Assembly (NCBI GenBank): GCA_027686065.1
Contig: JAQCTH010000010.1
Coordinates: forward strand, 1 to 64,000
Source of the DNA: Clostridiaceae bacterium AF10-41
GTDB lineage: Bacteria > Bacillota > Clostridia > Clostridiales > Clostridiaceae
Reading direction: 5' to 3'
DNA length: 64,000 nt
Every line of letters begins with the position of its first letter. The stretch's first letter is position 1. Positions 28,758-37,686 of this stretch are shown here, piece by piece. Under the pieces are notes generated by a model. It had not been told where the DNA came from and did no database searches. It was given only the letters and a program-made list of their open reading frames with translations. Both the position numbers and the translations under genes were made by a program.

Positions 28758-30776
28758 TTAACTCCAAAAAACTTCGATATTATCCCCATCTTTTAACTTT
28801 TCTGTATATCCAGTTTTATTTCCATTAAGTAATAAATTTATTATTCCTTTTGCTTCTCTTAAATCAAAGTTAATATAATTAAAGATATCCACAAATATAT
28901 AATCTTTTTGTCCACTAAGTGTTATTAATTGGTTATTAAATGTTACTTTAATTTCATTATTTGTTTTCTTTTCCTCTAATGTGCTTTCCTGCAATGCTTC
29001 TTTAGCTTCTTTAACAACCAATGCTTCTAAACTTTCAGTTTCTTGAATATTGCTATATGTTATTAACTCATCTCCTTCATTAACTATATAGTCATCTGAT
29101 AGTTTTATTCCATTACTTTCAATAATAACATCTTCTTTTATTATATATTCTTTTATATCCTTAATTGATTTTGGAAATATTATATTTATGTCATCCTCCT
29201 GGTTTATATAATATTCAAAATCAACAACAGTATTATTGGCAAATATAATTGGTTCTAAATTGATTAATTTATTATTTATATATATTCCTATACTATTGAA
29301 TTCTTTTATTTGTTCTGATATCTTTGTCTTGGCATCTTTACCTGAAATTGCATATGATATTTCTATATCATCTCCAGCCTTAACTTTTTTATCTATACTT
29401 TCTAATTTGCCATTAAGCTTTATTATTGGATTTCTTCCTTTTTCTCCAAATGCTATTCTTTTTATTCCATTTAACTTATATCTTAAATTCTTACCATTTT
29501 TTCCTATTAGCATACTTGGATTTATTCCAGCTTGAATTATGACATTCATAATTGTATGCTCATGTGAATTGAACATACTTATTGGCGCTCCATTTAAAAC
29601 TACATCAATAAAATCACTTTCTCCATTTTTTAATGCAGTTAGTGCTATTCCAAGAACTGTTACCCCTTCTGATCCTAAGTTATTATTACTTATACATTCA
29701 ACAACAGCACTTCTATCTTTTATGGCTATCCTTTGAATTGGCATATTTAAGTTTTCACTGAGCTCTTCTATCATCCAAGGAGTATGTGCCCCTCCTCCTA
29801 CTAGAAATAATGCGCTTGGTGATTTATTTGCATTAAGTTCAATTATTTTTGCTGATATTCCTTCAGCTATTTTTTTAACTACAGGTCTTATGCTTTTCAT
29901 TATATTCTCTGATTTAATTACGTTCTCTAACCCAAGTATGTCTGTATATGTTATTTCATCTTTCAACTCAAGATTTCTTTTTATGTATTCAGCAGTATTA
30001 AAATCGACTAAACATTCTTGCACTATTGCCTCAGTAACTTCATCACCAGCTTGTGGAACCATGCCATATGAAGATATGCTCTCTTTAGAACTTATTGCTA
30101 TATCTGATGTCCCTGCTCCAATATCTACTAAGGCTATATTTAAAAGTCTTAACTTTTTTGGAACTACAGCTTCAATAGCAGCAATTGGCTCTAATGTTAA
30201 ATTGCTTACTCTTAGTCCTACTTTTTTCATAACTGTATATAAAGAATCTACAACTGACCTTGGCAAAAATGTTGCTATTACTTCAACTGCTGCTTTTTCT
30301 CCTTTATGTCCTATTAAATTAGATATAATGAATCCATTTAAGTAATAGTTTTTTACTGAATATCCAACACAATATAACTTTCCATCAGTACTCTTATTTA
30401 TTTGATTTTCAGCTTCCTTTAAAGCTAACATCTCTAATTTTCTTACATCTTCTTTTGATATTTCTTCATCAGAATCTAATTCCATTGTACCTTGTGAATT
30501 TACAGTTTTTAAAAACCTTCCTGCTGCTGCTATAGATACGTTTTCTAATTTAATATCTATTTCAGCTTCTATATCATCCACTATTTTTTTTACACCTTTA
30601 GCTACTAAATTTATATCATGAATTTGTCCATCTACCATTGCTCTTTCTTCATGTTCTAGATACTTCTCACATATAACTTTAAACTTATCATTTTCTATTA
30701 AACCTACACTACCAATAATAGATCTTGTTCCTACATCAAGTGCAAATTTAATATTTTTAAAATTTATATTATTCAT
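28758..30776 (-). CDS. FtsA-like actin-fold ATPase with long C-terminal extension
   Basis: 672 residues. The N-terminal about 360 residues are FtsA/PilM-like: phosphate-1 loop FALDVGTRSIIG, phosphate-2 VDIGAGTSDIA near 215, adenosine motif LFLVGGGAHTPW near 325, and an inserted domain at about 85-165 like the FtsA 1C (SHS2) region. The remaining about 300 residues are unlike FtsA and contain three similar ends, KAGDDIEISYA, NEGDELITYSN and KDGDNIEVFWS, each closing a small beta-rich module that looks like S4- or beta-grasp-type domains. No amphipathic membrane-anchor helix at the C-terminus. Likely a divergent cell-division or envelope factor of clostridia; true ftsA is usually next to ftsZ, which is not here. 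Confidence 0.75.
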   Translation of the reverse strand: MNNINFKNIKFALDVGTRSIIGSVGLIENDKFKVICEKYLEHEERAMVDGQIHDINLVAKGVKKIVDDIEAEIDIKLENVSIAAAGRFLKTVNSQGTMELDSDEEISKEDVRKLEMLALKEAENQINKSTDGKLYCVGYSVKNYYLNGFIISNLIGHKGEKAAVEVIATFLPRSVVDSLYTVMKKVGLRVSNLTLEPIAAIEAVVPKKLRLLNIALVDIGAGTSDIAISSKESISSYGMVPQAGDEVTEAIVQECLVDFNTAEYIKRNLELKDEITYTDILGLENVIKSENIMKSIRPVVKKIAEGISAKIIELNANKSPSALFLVGGGAHTPWMIEELSENLNMPIQRIAIKDRSAVVECISNNNLGSEGVTVLGIALTALKNGESDFIDVVLNGAPISMFNSHEHTIMNVIIQAGINPSMLIGKNGKNLRYKLNGIKRIAFGEKGRNPIIKLNGKLESIDKKVKAGDDIEISYAISGKDAKTKISEQIKEFNSIGIYINNKLINLEPIIFANNTVVDFEYYINQEDDINIIFPKSIKDIKEYIIKEDVIIESNGIKLSDDYIVNEGDELITYSNIQETESLEALVVKEAKEALQESTLEEKKTNNEIKVTFNNQLITLSGQKDYIFVDIFNYINFDLREAKGIINLLLNGNKTGYTEKLKDGDNIEVFWS

Positions 30777-30815
30777 TTGCTAACACCTCATAATTTAATA
30801 TAATAACTATTATAT

Positions 30816-30977
30816 TTAAAAATCATCACTCTTTTTATCATAAATTACTATGCTATCATCTCTTTTTCTAGTTTTCTCAAATTTAATTAATGCATAATAA
30901 ACTCCACTTTCTACAGCAAATGTTATAACAAAATAAAGTACAACAACTACTACTATTCCTATTAAGATATAAACCAA
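30816..30977 (-). CDS. 53-residue single-span membrane protein
   Basis: TTG start at 30977 with GGGGGA at good spacing; stop TAA at 30816. The product begins with a transmembrane segment of mostly Val/Ile/Leu (LIGIVVVVVLYFVITFAV) followed by a short cytosolic tail of alternating charges ending KKSDDF. The codon use is like neighbouring genes. It lies 39 bases upstream of the FtsA-like gene on the same strand, suggesting one operon. Function unknown; a membrane tether for the neighbour, which lacks its own, is a guess. Confidence 0.6.
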   Translation of the reverse strand: MVYILIGIVVVVVLYFVITFAVESGVYYALIKFEKTRKRDDSIVIYDKKSDDF

Positions 30978-31040
30978 TTACAAATCCCCCTTTAATTACC
31001 ATAATAAAATTATACAACTTACCTGCATAATAGTGAACAC

Positions 31041-33032
31041 TTAGTTATTCATTGTAATAATATTATTCTCTATTAAAACCTTTAGTGAAAAACTTTTACT
31101 CACACAATCCCCAAAATCTATTTTAATTACATCGTCATTTATTGACAATACTTTTCCATTACCATAACTTTTATGATGAATACTATCATTCATCTTTATT
31201 CCATAATCATGATTTACATTTATACTTTTTAACCCACCTTCTAAAACAAATCTAGAAATATCTTTAAACTTACCTTTTTGAGTTTTGGGAGAAAAAATAT
31301 ATATATTATCTATTGCCCTAGTTACTGCAACATAAAATAATCTTCTTTCTTCCTCTATATTTTCTTCCATCGATGACTTATGTGGGATTATTTCTTCTGT
31401 TGAATTAATTATAAAAACATTTTTAAATTCCATTCCTTTAACCCCGTGTATTGTGCTCAAAATTACTCCATCTTTCACCTCTTTACTTTCCTCTATCTTT
31501 TGTTTTACTTTTTCTACATGAGATAATAATTCTACTATTGTTTTTAACCCATCTGCCGCAGATTTAAATTCTTCTACTATATCCTCTAACTCCTCTATAC
31601 TTTGATTATATCGTTCACCATACTCTTTTAGATAATCTATATAATTTAGTTCTGAAATTATATACTGTATTGCCCCAGAAAGTGAAATTTTATTAAGATA
31701 AAGTATGTCTCTTTTTAAATCATCTATTTTTTTTGCTTGATATGGGGGTGTATCTCTTTTTTCTATTAAAATATCAAAAGGTGATTTGTATTCAATATAA
31801 CTTCTTATATATTCTAAATTTGCTTTACTTACATATCTAAAAGGCTTATTTATTATTGATAAAAAATTTTCTTTATTGTTTATATCTATTGAAAGTCTTA
31901 GGTAAGACAAAATATCCTTACATATAAAATGCTCAAAGAAGTTATACCCCTTATCTAAGAGAATAAATGGAATCCTTCTTCTGGTAAAAGTATCAATTAT
32001 ACTTCTAGCTTCCATATTAGTTCTATATAATATAGCATTGTCACTTAGATCATCTATTGACTTTTCTATTATGCTTGCTATATCCTCACCTTGGATTCTT
32101 TCATCATAAGGTGTTCTAAAATTTATTATTCCAACTGAATCCTTGTTTGCTTTTATCAATTTATTGTTTCTACTTTTATTATTTTTAATTATTTCTTTTG
32201 ATACTTCTACTATATTATTAGTGCTTCTATAATTAGTAGCTAAATATATTTTTTTAGCATGTTCAAAAATTTCACTAAAACTGACCATATATTCTGGTCT
32301 TGACCCTCTAAAACTATATATACATTGATCCTCATCTCCAACTGCAAACAATGAATTGTTTTTATTTAACATTTTCAAAAACTTAATTTGCAATTCGTCA
32401 CAATCTTGAAATTCATCTACTAACATATATTTAAACATCATTTGATACTTGCTTAAAACTTCTGGGTTATCCTTTAATAAATTTACAACCTTAATTGATA
32501 AGTCATCAAAATCCCAAAGTCCATTTTTTGCTTTATAATCTTCATATTTTTCTAAACACTCAATGAAAATATCTTTTGCCATTGTTGTCTTGAATTCGTC
32601 TATATTCTTAAGAGATGTTTTGAAAAAAGATATATTATTCAAGGCTTCCTTTATTTTATCTTCACTTACTTCATCAGAATATTTATTTAATGTAGATTTA
32701 ATTATTCTATGAGCTATACCACCTTCAATTATAGAAATATTAAATCCTTCTCTTAAAAGAATTTTATAAAACAACCCATGAAATGTTCCAAAAAAAGGTG
32801 CAATTTCTCTATTAAAAATATTTTTATATCTATTTCTCATATTATCTGCAGCAGCTCTTGTAAATGTTATTACAATTATATTACCCAATTTTACTTTTAA
32901 ATCAGTTACTAAATGATTTACTCTATTAATAATAACTGTTGTTTTTCCTGATCCAGGTGCCGCTACTACTAATACATTATTTTCTTTTATATATACAGCT
33001 TCCTTTTGATAGTTATCTAAATAAATTTTCAT
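31041..33032 (-). CDS. UvrD/PcrA/Rep-like superfamily 1 DNA helicase
   Basis: 663 residues. Motifs I to VI are visible: Q-motif LDNYQKEAV, Walker A APGSGKTT, Walker B DEFQDC, GDEDQCIYSFRG (III), ATNYRST (IV), ILSTIHGVKGMEF (V) and VAVTRA (VI). The C-terminus carries a short domain with GNGKVLSINDDVIKIDF, similar to the tail found in some PcrA proteins. The ORF extends 41 codons upstream without a ribosome site; ATG at 33032 has AAGGAGCAA and starts in the usual place. Shorter than UvrD/PcrA (about 720-750), so it is probably an accessory helicase. Confidence 0.88.
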   Translation of the reverse strand: MKIYLDNYQKEAVYIKENNVLVVAAPGSGKTTVIINRVNHLVTDLKVKLGNIIVITFTRAAADNMRNRYKNIFNREIAPFFGTFHGLFYKILLREGFNISIIEGGIAHRIIKSTLNKYSDEVSEDKIKEALNNISFFKTSLKNIDEFKTTMAKDIFIECLEKYEDYKAKNGLWDFDDLSIKVVNLLKDNPEVLSKYQMMFKYMLVDEFQDCDELQIKFLKMLNKNNSLFAVGDEDQCIYSFRGSRPEYMVSFSEIFEHAKKIYLATNYRSTNNIVEVSKEIIKNNKSRNNKLIKANKDSVGIINFRTPYDERIQGEDIASIIEKSIDDLSDNAILYRTNMEARSIIDTFTRRRIPFILLDKGYNFFEHFICKDILSYLRLSIDINNKENFLSIINKPFRYVSKANLEYIRSYIEYKSPFDILIEKRDTPPYQAKKIDDLKRDILYLNKISLSGAIQYIISELNYIDYLKEYGERYNQSIEELEDIVEEFKSAADGLKTIVELLSHVEKVKQKIEESKEVKDGVILSTIHGVKGMEFKNVFIINSTEEIIPHKSSMEENIEEERRLFYVAVTRAIDNIYIFSPKTQKGKFKDISRFVLEGGLKSINVNHDYGIKMNDSIHHKSYGNGKVLSINDDVIKIDFGDCVSKSFSLKVLIENNIITMNN

Positions 33033-33308
33033 AATTGCTCCTTTTTTATGTATTATTGTCTTTTTTATGCTATAAATATCTATATTGTAATAATTTATCT
33101 CTAGATGTACAATATATTTAATATATTTAATTTTGAAAAACAAAACAATTAACAATTAAAGATTAATAATTAAAGTAGAAAGATCTTAAAGGATTTTTAA
33201 TTTAAAATTTACTTTGTATTAATTGACTTGTAAGTTTTGTATAGCAAAATATCTTCAATTATTAATTATTAATTTAAAATTGCTAATTGAAAAATAAGGG
33301 AGAAAAAC

Positions 33309-34775
33309 ATGGAAAACTTAATTAGATTTGATGTTACTAATGAACGTAATCTTACTATGTTGGTTGATTTTTATGAATTAACAATGGCAAATGGCTACTT
33401 TAATAAAGAGATTCAAAATAAAATAGCATATTTTGATATGTATTTTAGAAGAGTTCCAGATGGCGGAGGCTATTGTATAATGGCTGGAGTTGATCAACTA
33501 ATTCAATATTTAAATAATTTGAAATTCACTGAATCTGATATAGATTATTTAAGAAACAAGAATTTATTTTCAGAAGAATTTCTAAATTACTTAGAAAACT
33601 TCGAATTTAAATGTGACGTATGGGCTATTCCAGAGGGAAATTTTGTTTTTCCAAATCAACCATTAGTTATGGTTAGAGGTCCAGTTGTTCAAGCTCAATT
33701 TATAGAAACAATGATTTTACTTACAATAAATCATCAAACTCTTATTGCAACTAAAGCTAATAGAATCTGTAGAGCCGCAGCTGGTAGAACTGTCATGGAA
33801 TTTGGTTCTCGTAGAGCTCAAGGGTACGATGGGGCTATTTATGGAGCTAGAGCTTCAATAATCGGTGGATGTGATTCAACAGCTTGTACTATTGCGGATA
33901 AATACTTTGATGTTCCAGCTGTTGGTACAATGGCTCATAGTTGGGTTCAATTATTTGATACAGAATATGAAGCCTTTAAAGCTTGGGCAGAGGTTTATCC
34001 TGATAATTGTTCACTTCTTGTTGATACATATAATGTTTTAAAATCAGGAATCCCTAATGCTATAAAAGTATTCAATGAAGTATTAAAGCCTATGGGTAAA
34101 AGACCTAAAGGAATTAGAATTGATTCAGGAGATATAGCATATTTGACTAAAAAATGCAGAAAGCTTTTAGATGCTGCTGGTTATTCTGATTGCAAAATAA
34201 TTGTGTCTAACTCATTAGATGAGCATATTATTAGAGATGTCTTAAATCAAGGTGCTTGTATAGATTCCTTTGGTGTTGGTGAAAGATTAATAACTGCAAA
34301 ATCTGAACCTGTTTTTGGAGGAGTTTATAAATTAGTAGCTGTTGAGAATGATAATAAAATAGTTCCTAAGATAAAAATAAGTGAAAATACTGAAAAAATT
34401 ACTAATCCAGGATTTAAAAAGATATACAGAATTTATGATAAGGAAACTCACAATGCAATAGCAGATGTCATTGCTTTAAATCATGAAATAATTGATGAAT
34501 CAATGCCTCTTGAGATTTTCCATCCTATAGAAACTTGGAAAAGAAAGTTAGTAACTAATTTTTATGTTAAAGATTTAATGGTTAAAGTTTTTGATAAAGG
34601 GCAACAAATTTATGAAAGTCCTTCAGTTTTAGAAATAAAAGAATTTTCTAGAGATCAAAGTACTAAAATGTGGCCTGAAATATTGAGATTTGAAAATCCA
34701 CATACTTATTATGTTGATTTATCTAAAGAATTATGGACATTAAAGCAAGACTTGCTACATAAATGCATAAAATAG
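33309..34775 (+). CDS. pncB: Nicotinate phosphoribosyltransferase
   Basis: Converts nicotinate and PRPP to nicotinate mononucleotide in the Preiss-Handler NAD salvage route. 488 residues, the longer Gram-positive form. Conserved pieces are DFYELTMANGYF, FGSRRAQG, AVGTMAHSWVQ (with the phosphoaccepting-type histidine region) and IRIDSGDIAYL. Shine-Dalgarno AAGGGAGA before ATG. Monocistronic with a hairpin at its stop. The 33033-33308 gap upstream holds AT-rich words similar to other gaps and no gene. Confidence 0.94.
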   Translation: MENLIRFDVTNERNLTMLVDFYELTMANGYFNKEIQNKIAYFDMYFRRVPDGGGYCIMAGVDQLIQYLNNLKFTESDIDYLRNKNLFSEEFLNYLENFEFKCDVWAIPEGNFVFPNQPLVMVRGPVVQAQFIETMILLTINHQTLIATKANRICRAAAGRTVMEFGSRRAQGYDGAIYGARASIIGGCDSTACTIADKYFDVPAVGTMAHSWVQLFDTEYEAFKAWAEVYPDNCSLLVDTYNVLKSGIPNAIKVFNEVLKPMGKRPKGIRIDSGDIAYLTKKCRKLLDAAGYSDCKIIVSNSLDEHIIRDVLNQGACIDSFGVGERLITAKSEPVFGGVYKLVAVENDNKIVPKIKISENTEKITNPGFKKIYRIYDKETHNAIADVIALNHEIIDESMPLEIFHPIETWKRKLVTNFYVKDLMVKVFDKGQQIYESPSVLEIKEFSRDQSTKMWPEILRFENPHTYYVDLSKELWTLKQDLLHKCIK

Positions 34776-34800
34776 GAGTTGTCGTAAGACAACTCCTATT
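34771..34800. terminator. Terminator between pncB and the convergent gene
   Basis: AATAGGAGTTGTC (34771-34783) pairs perfectly with GACAACTCCTATT (34788-34800), GTAA tetraloop. It overlaps the pncB stop. The flanks are U-rich in the minus-strand direction, so it may act both ways. Confidence 0.85.
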
Positions 34801-34805
34801 AAAAT

Positions 34806-35015
34806 TTAATAATTAATAACTTTTTCATCTGAATAATTTATATACCTATCTTGTGAATAAAATAAGTCTTCATCCACATTATCAACAAATGCTACTTTAT
34901 TACTTGAAGATAAAAATTCTTTAAATGGACATGTACTATCTTCTGAATGCATAGGACATGCATTATAACAACTTATCTTTTCATTATTAGTTGACCAAAA
35001 TGGACATTTGCTCAT
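34806..35015 (-). CDS. Small Cys-containing clostridial protein
   Basis: 69 residues, starting at ATG 35015 behind GGGGGGAGA, not at an earlier frame opening. The cysteine pattern CPFW..CYNACP..CPF suggests a small metal site or disulfides. No transmembrane segment. Function unknown. Convergent with pncB, sharing the hairpin. Confidence 0.6.
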   Translation of the reverse strand: MSKCPFWSTNNEKISCYNACPMHSEDSTCPFKEFLSSSNKVAFVDNVDEDLFYSQDRYINYSDEKVINY

Positions 35016-35130
35016 GATTCTCCCCCCAATACCCATACGTGAAAACGAAATCACAACTTTCTTATATTATATTATATATTCTTGTTAAAATAAAGTATTT
35101 CATGCCTATTTCTGTAAGATAAATATCGAC

Positions 35131-36333
35131 TTAATTCCCTATATTTTTACTCCATTCAATAGCTTTACAATATGAATTCCATAGTGCCCCTTTATTAACC
35201 TTTAATTTGTTACACTGCTTTGTTATATTCTCATTATCAAGCATTTCATAAGCTAAAGATAATTCTAATATATTTCTAAAAATATTATCTTCTCCAAGTA
35301 ATGCTTTTTTTATTTTCATATTAACAGGTAAATTTTCTACTAAATACTCTACATCTTTTTCTATCATAAGATGTAAATTTGAAAATAAACCCACCATAAA
35401 AGCTGAAGATGCATCTTCATTGCATATAGAAGCTATTTCTTCACAGAATTTAGCTCTTATAATTATATTTTTAGCATATTCATCACTTTTACCTGATGAT
35501 ATTTCAACAACAGACAATATTGATAGCCATTTTCTAAGTTCTTCTCTGCCTATTAATATAATAGCTTGCTTTATAGATTTTATCTCATATAAAAAATTAA
35601 AGTATGCCGAATTTATGAATCTTAAAAATTTATATGTTAGTGCAATATCTGTTTTTATTATATATTCTACTTTATCTAAATCATAATCTTCTCTTATAAG
35701 CTCAACTAAAAGTGAAAAAATACTGGTGTTTTTAATAGAAATATCTTTTCCCAAAAATATAGATGGCTTACTATAATAATAGCCTTGATAATAATCATAA
35801 CCTAAATCTTGTGCTTCTTTTAGCTCTTCTAATGTCTCTATTTTCTCTGCCAGCATCTCTATATTCAACTCTTTGCAAATGTTAGCTATTTTTTTCCTTG
35901 ATTCTTTAGATGAAAGTAAAAAGTCAACTTTTACTATATCTATAACATCTCTAAAATTTATAATATGTTCTTCTTCTATTACATCATCCAAAGCTATACT
36001 ATATCCAACTTCTTTCAAAAACTTCAATCTATCTATTATTTCTTTAGATGGATTTACAGTTTCTAATACTTCTATTACCACTTTATCTTTAGGTAATAAT
36101 GTTGCAATATTCTTCTTTATTAACATCTCTGAAAAATTTACGAAAGCTTTTCTATTATCAGTTAAAATGTCCAATCCAAAAGAAGATATATTTTCTATAA
36201 CTTTATATGTTGCTATTTCTTCTTGGATAGAATCATCAAACCTATTGTTTAATGAATTTCTATATAATAACTCATAAGCTACTACTTTTTCTTTTTTATT
36301 ATATATCCCTTGTCTAGCTATAAAAATATCCAT
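35131..36333 (-). CDS. EAL-HDOD signalling protein (YuxH-like), degenerate EAL
   Basis: 400 residues. The N-terminal EAL-like domain (1-200) has AYELLYR where active phosphodiesterases have ExLxR, then FVNFSEML, ALDDV (for DDFG) and KVDFLL (for KxD); catalytic residues are partly lost. The C-terminal HDOD domain (about 205-400) resembles FRFINSAYFNFLYEIKSIKQAI-type folds. It probably binds c-di-GMP or protein partners instead of hydrolysing. Monocistronic. YuxH-like proteins affect motility or competence in other Firmicutes. Confidence 0.85.
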   Translation of the reverse strand: MDIFIARQGIYNKKEKVVAYELLYRNSLNNRFDDSIQEEIATYKVIENISSFGLDILTDNRKAFVNFSEMLIKKNIATLLPKDKVVIEVLETVNPSKEIIDRLKFLKEVGYSIALDDVIEEEHIINFRDVIDIVKVDFLLSSKESRKKIANICKELNIEMLAEKIETLEELKEAQDLGYDYYQGYYYSKPSIFLGKDISIKNTSIFSLLVELIREDYDLDKVEYIIKTDIALTYKFLRFINSAYFNFLYEIKSIKQAIILIGREELRKWLSILSVVEISSGKSDEYAKNIIIRAKFCEEIASICNEDASSAFMVGLFSNLHLMIEKDVEYLVENLPVNMKIKKALLGEDNIFRNILELSLAYEMLDNENITKQCNKLKVNKGALWNSYCKAIEWSKNIGN

Positions 36334-36444
36334 TTTCTCATCCTCAATACATAATTTATACTAATTATATAATAGTTATATCTAATTTAAAAGAAAATCA
36401 TAAAATTTAAACTTCTATACACTTCACTATAAAATAAAAAAGAA

Positions 36445-36495
36445 GGAATTACTTTTTAATGCTATGATTAATAAACATTAGAAAGTAATTATCCC
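36445..36495 (-). terminator. Terminator of the 36499-36831 gene
   Basis: A stem of GGAATTACTTT with AAAGTAATTATCC (short bulge), and the minus strand continues TTCTTTTTTATTTT. Just past the stop at 36499. Confidence 0.82.
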
Positions 36496-36498
36496 TCT

Positions 36499-36831
36499 TT
36501 ATAATTTACAATGAGTATTATTTTTAACTACTGAAATATTTATTATTTCATTTGTGAATGCTTTTAAAAGAGCTTTTTCTAGTACTTTTTCCTGATCAAA
36601 GTTTTCTATATCTCTACATTCAGCAAATACTTTGTTTATTTCACCATCAACATTTCTATATGTTAAAGTTACATATGGTTTATCATATTCAACTTTAACA
36701 ATTTTTAATCCCCATGATATTTGTGCATAATCTCCATCTGTTGTGAGATATGTTAATTCTCTTAACTTTTCTTTTTCCTCTGAAGGATCGCTTATTACAA
36801 TTAATTCATCTCCAACTTTATATTTTGCCAT
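36499..36831 (-). CDS. Conserved hypothetical, 110 residues
   Basis: The N-terminus MAKYKVGDELIVISDPS and several alternating hydrophobic stretches suggest a small beta-barrel (SH3/KOW-like) fold. No signal sequence or cysteine cluster. Shine-Dalgarno AAGGAGG before ATG. The gene faces away from perR with a 355-bp divergent gap and has its own terminator. Function unknown. Confidence 0.6.
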   Translation of the reverse strand: MAKYKVGDELIVISDPSEEKEKLRELTYLTTDGDYAQISWGLKIVKVEYDKPYVTLTYRNVDGEINKVFAECRDIENFDQEKVLEKALLKAFTNEIINISVVKNNTHCKL

Positions 36832-37127
36832 TTTATTTCCTCCTTATAAATATGTGTATTACATTATTCTAATTATATAGATTATTATTTTGAAATATAT
36901 ATATATTATTGCTAATTTTTATGATATTATTATGCTATATTTATATTAATTTAAACCTCAGAGTTTGTTAATTAATTAACAACCTCATTATTATATTAAC
37001 ATATTAAATTTATAATTACAATACTTAAAAGAAAATTTTACTTTAAATGCTAAATAATATTAATTATTTAAACAACTTAATAATTAATATTGATTATTTA
37101 TTAGAATTAATTACTAAAAAAGATACA

Positions 37128-37156
37128 TTGACATATAATATAGAGTATTATATAAT
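37128..37156 (+). promoter_or_regulatory. Consensus sigma-A promoter of perR
   Basis: TTGACA, 17 bases, TATAAT: both hexamers are perfect. The rest of the 36832-37127 gap is AT-rich with no gene or other signal that I can support. Confidence 0.85.
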
Positions 37157-37163
37157 TATATAA
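37148..37163. promoter_or_regulatory. Palindrome over perR -10, candidate PerR/Fur operator
   Basis: TTATATAATTATATAA is a perfect 16-base palindrome covering the -10 box. The AT-rich dyad resembles the PerR box (TTATAATnATTATAA) without matching it exactly. Autoregulation is inferred. Confidence 0.45.
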
Positions 37164-37186
37164 ACAATATAAAAGGATGGTGTATT

Positions 37187-37594
37187 ATGGAGAATATAAC
37201 TTCTATCTTCAGAGAAAAGAAATTAAAACTTACTCCTCAAAGATTAGCAGTTTACAAATATTTAATGAGTACAAATGAACATCCTTCTGCAGAAATTATA
37301 TATAAAGCACTTCAACCTGAATACCCTACTATGAGTTTAGCTACAGTTTATAAAGCATTAAAGACTTTAGTAGAAGTTGGCTTAGTTCAAGAAATTAATG
37401 TTGGAGAAGGTAATTTTAGATATGATGCTAATTCCCACGAACATGCTCATATCCAATGTATAAACTGTAGTAAGGTAACTGATTTACAAAATATATCATT
37501 TACAACTCTTAATCGTACTGCTGAGGAGTGCTCAGAATATAAGGTTCTATCAAATAAAATATTTTTTTATGGACTATGTAAAGATTGTCAATAA
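37187..37594 (+). CDS. perR: Fur-family peroxide sensor, PerR type
   Basis: 135-residue metal-dependent repressor: winged HTH (about 15-85) and dimer domain with structural zinc CxxC pairs CINC and CKDC. At the regulatory site it has D-x5-H-x-H (RYDANSHEHAH), aligning with D85, H91 and H93 of Bacillus PerR, and an Asp (SKVTDL) at the D104 position, where Fur has Glu. This favours H2O2-sensing PerR. In clostridia PerR represses peroxide and oxygen defence genes. Monocistronic with terminator and near-perfect promoter. Confidence 0.88.
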   Translation: MENITSIFREKKLKLTPQRLAVYKYLMSTNEHPSAEIIYKALQPEYPTMSLATVYKALKTLVEVGLVQEINVGEGNFRYDANSHEHAHIQCINCSKVTDLQNISFTTLNRTAEECSEYKVLSNKIFFYGLCKDCQ

Positions 37595-37598
37595 ACGG

Positions 37599-37634
37599 AA
37601 AGCTAGGAATTTTATTTAATTTCTAGCTTTTTAT
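37599..37634 (+). terminator. Terminator of perR
   Basis: AAAGCTAGGAATT (37599-37611) with AATTTCTAGCTTT (37618-37630), one G-U, followed by U-rich sequence; four bases past the stop. Confidence 0.88.
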
Positions 37635-37686
37635 TTATATTGAATTAATCACTGATGAATTTCATATAATAAATTGAGGTGATTAT

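Noticed and set aside
29890..30345. 151-codon plus-strand ORF within the FtsA-like gene
   Set aside because: Antisense shadow; the minus-strand protein carries clear ATPase motifs.
33032..33155. 41-residue N-terminal extension of the helicase
   Set aside because: No ribosome site and unlike helicase N-termini; the ATG at 33032 has AAGGAGC and the Q motif right after it.
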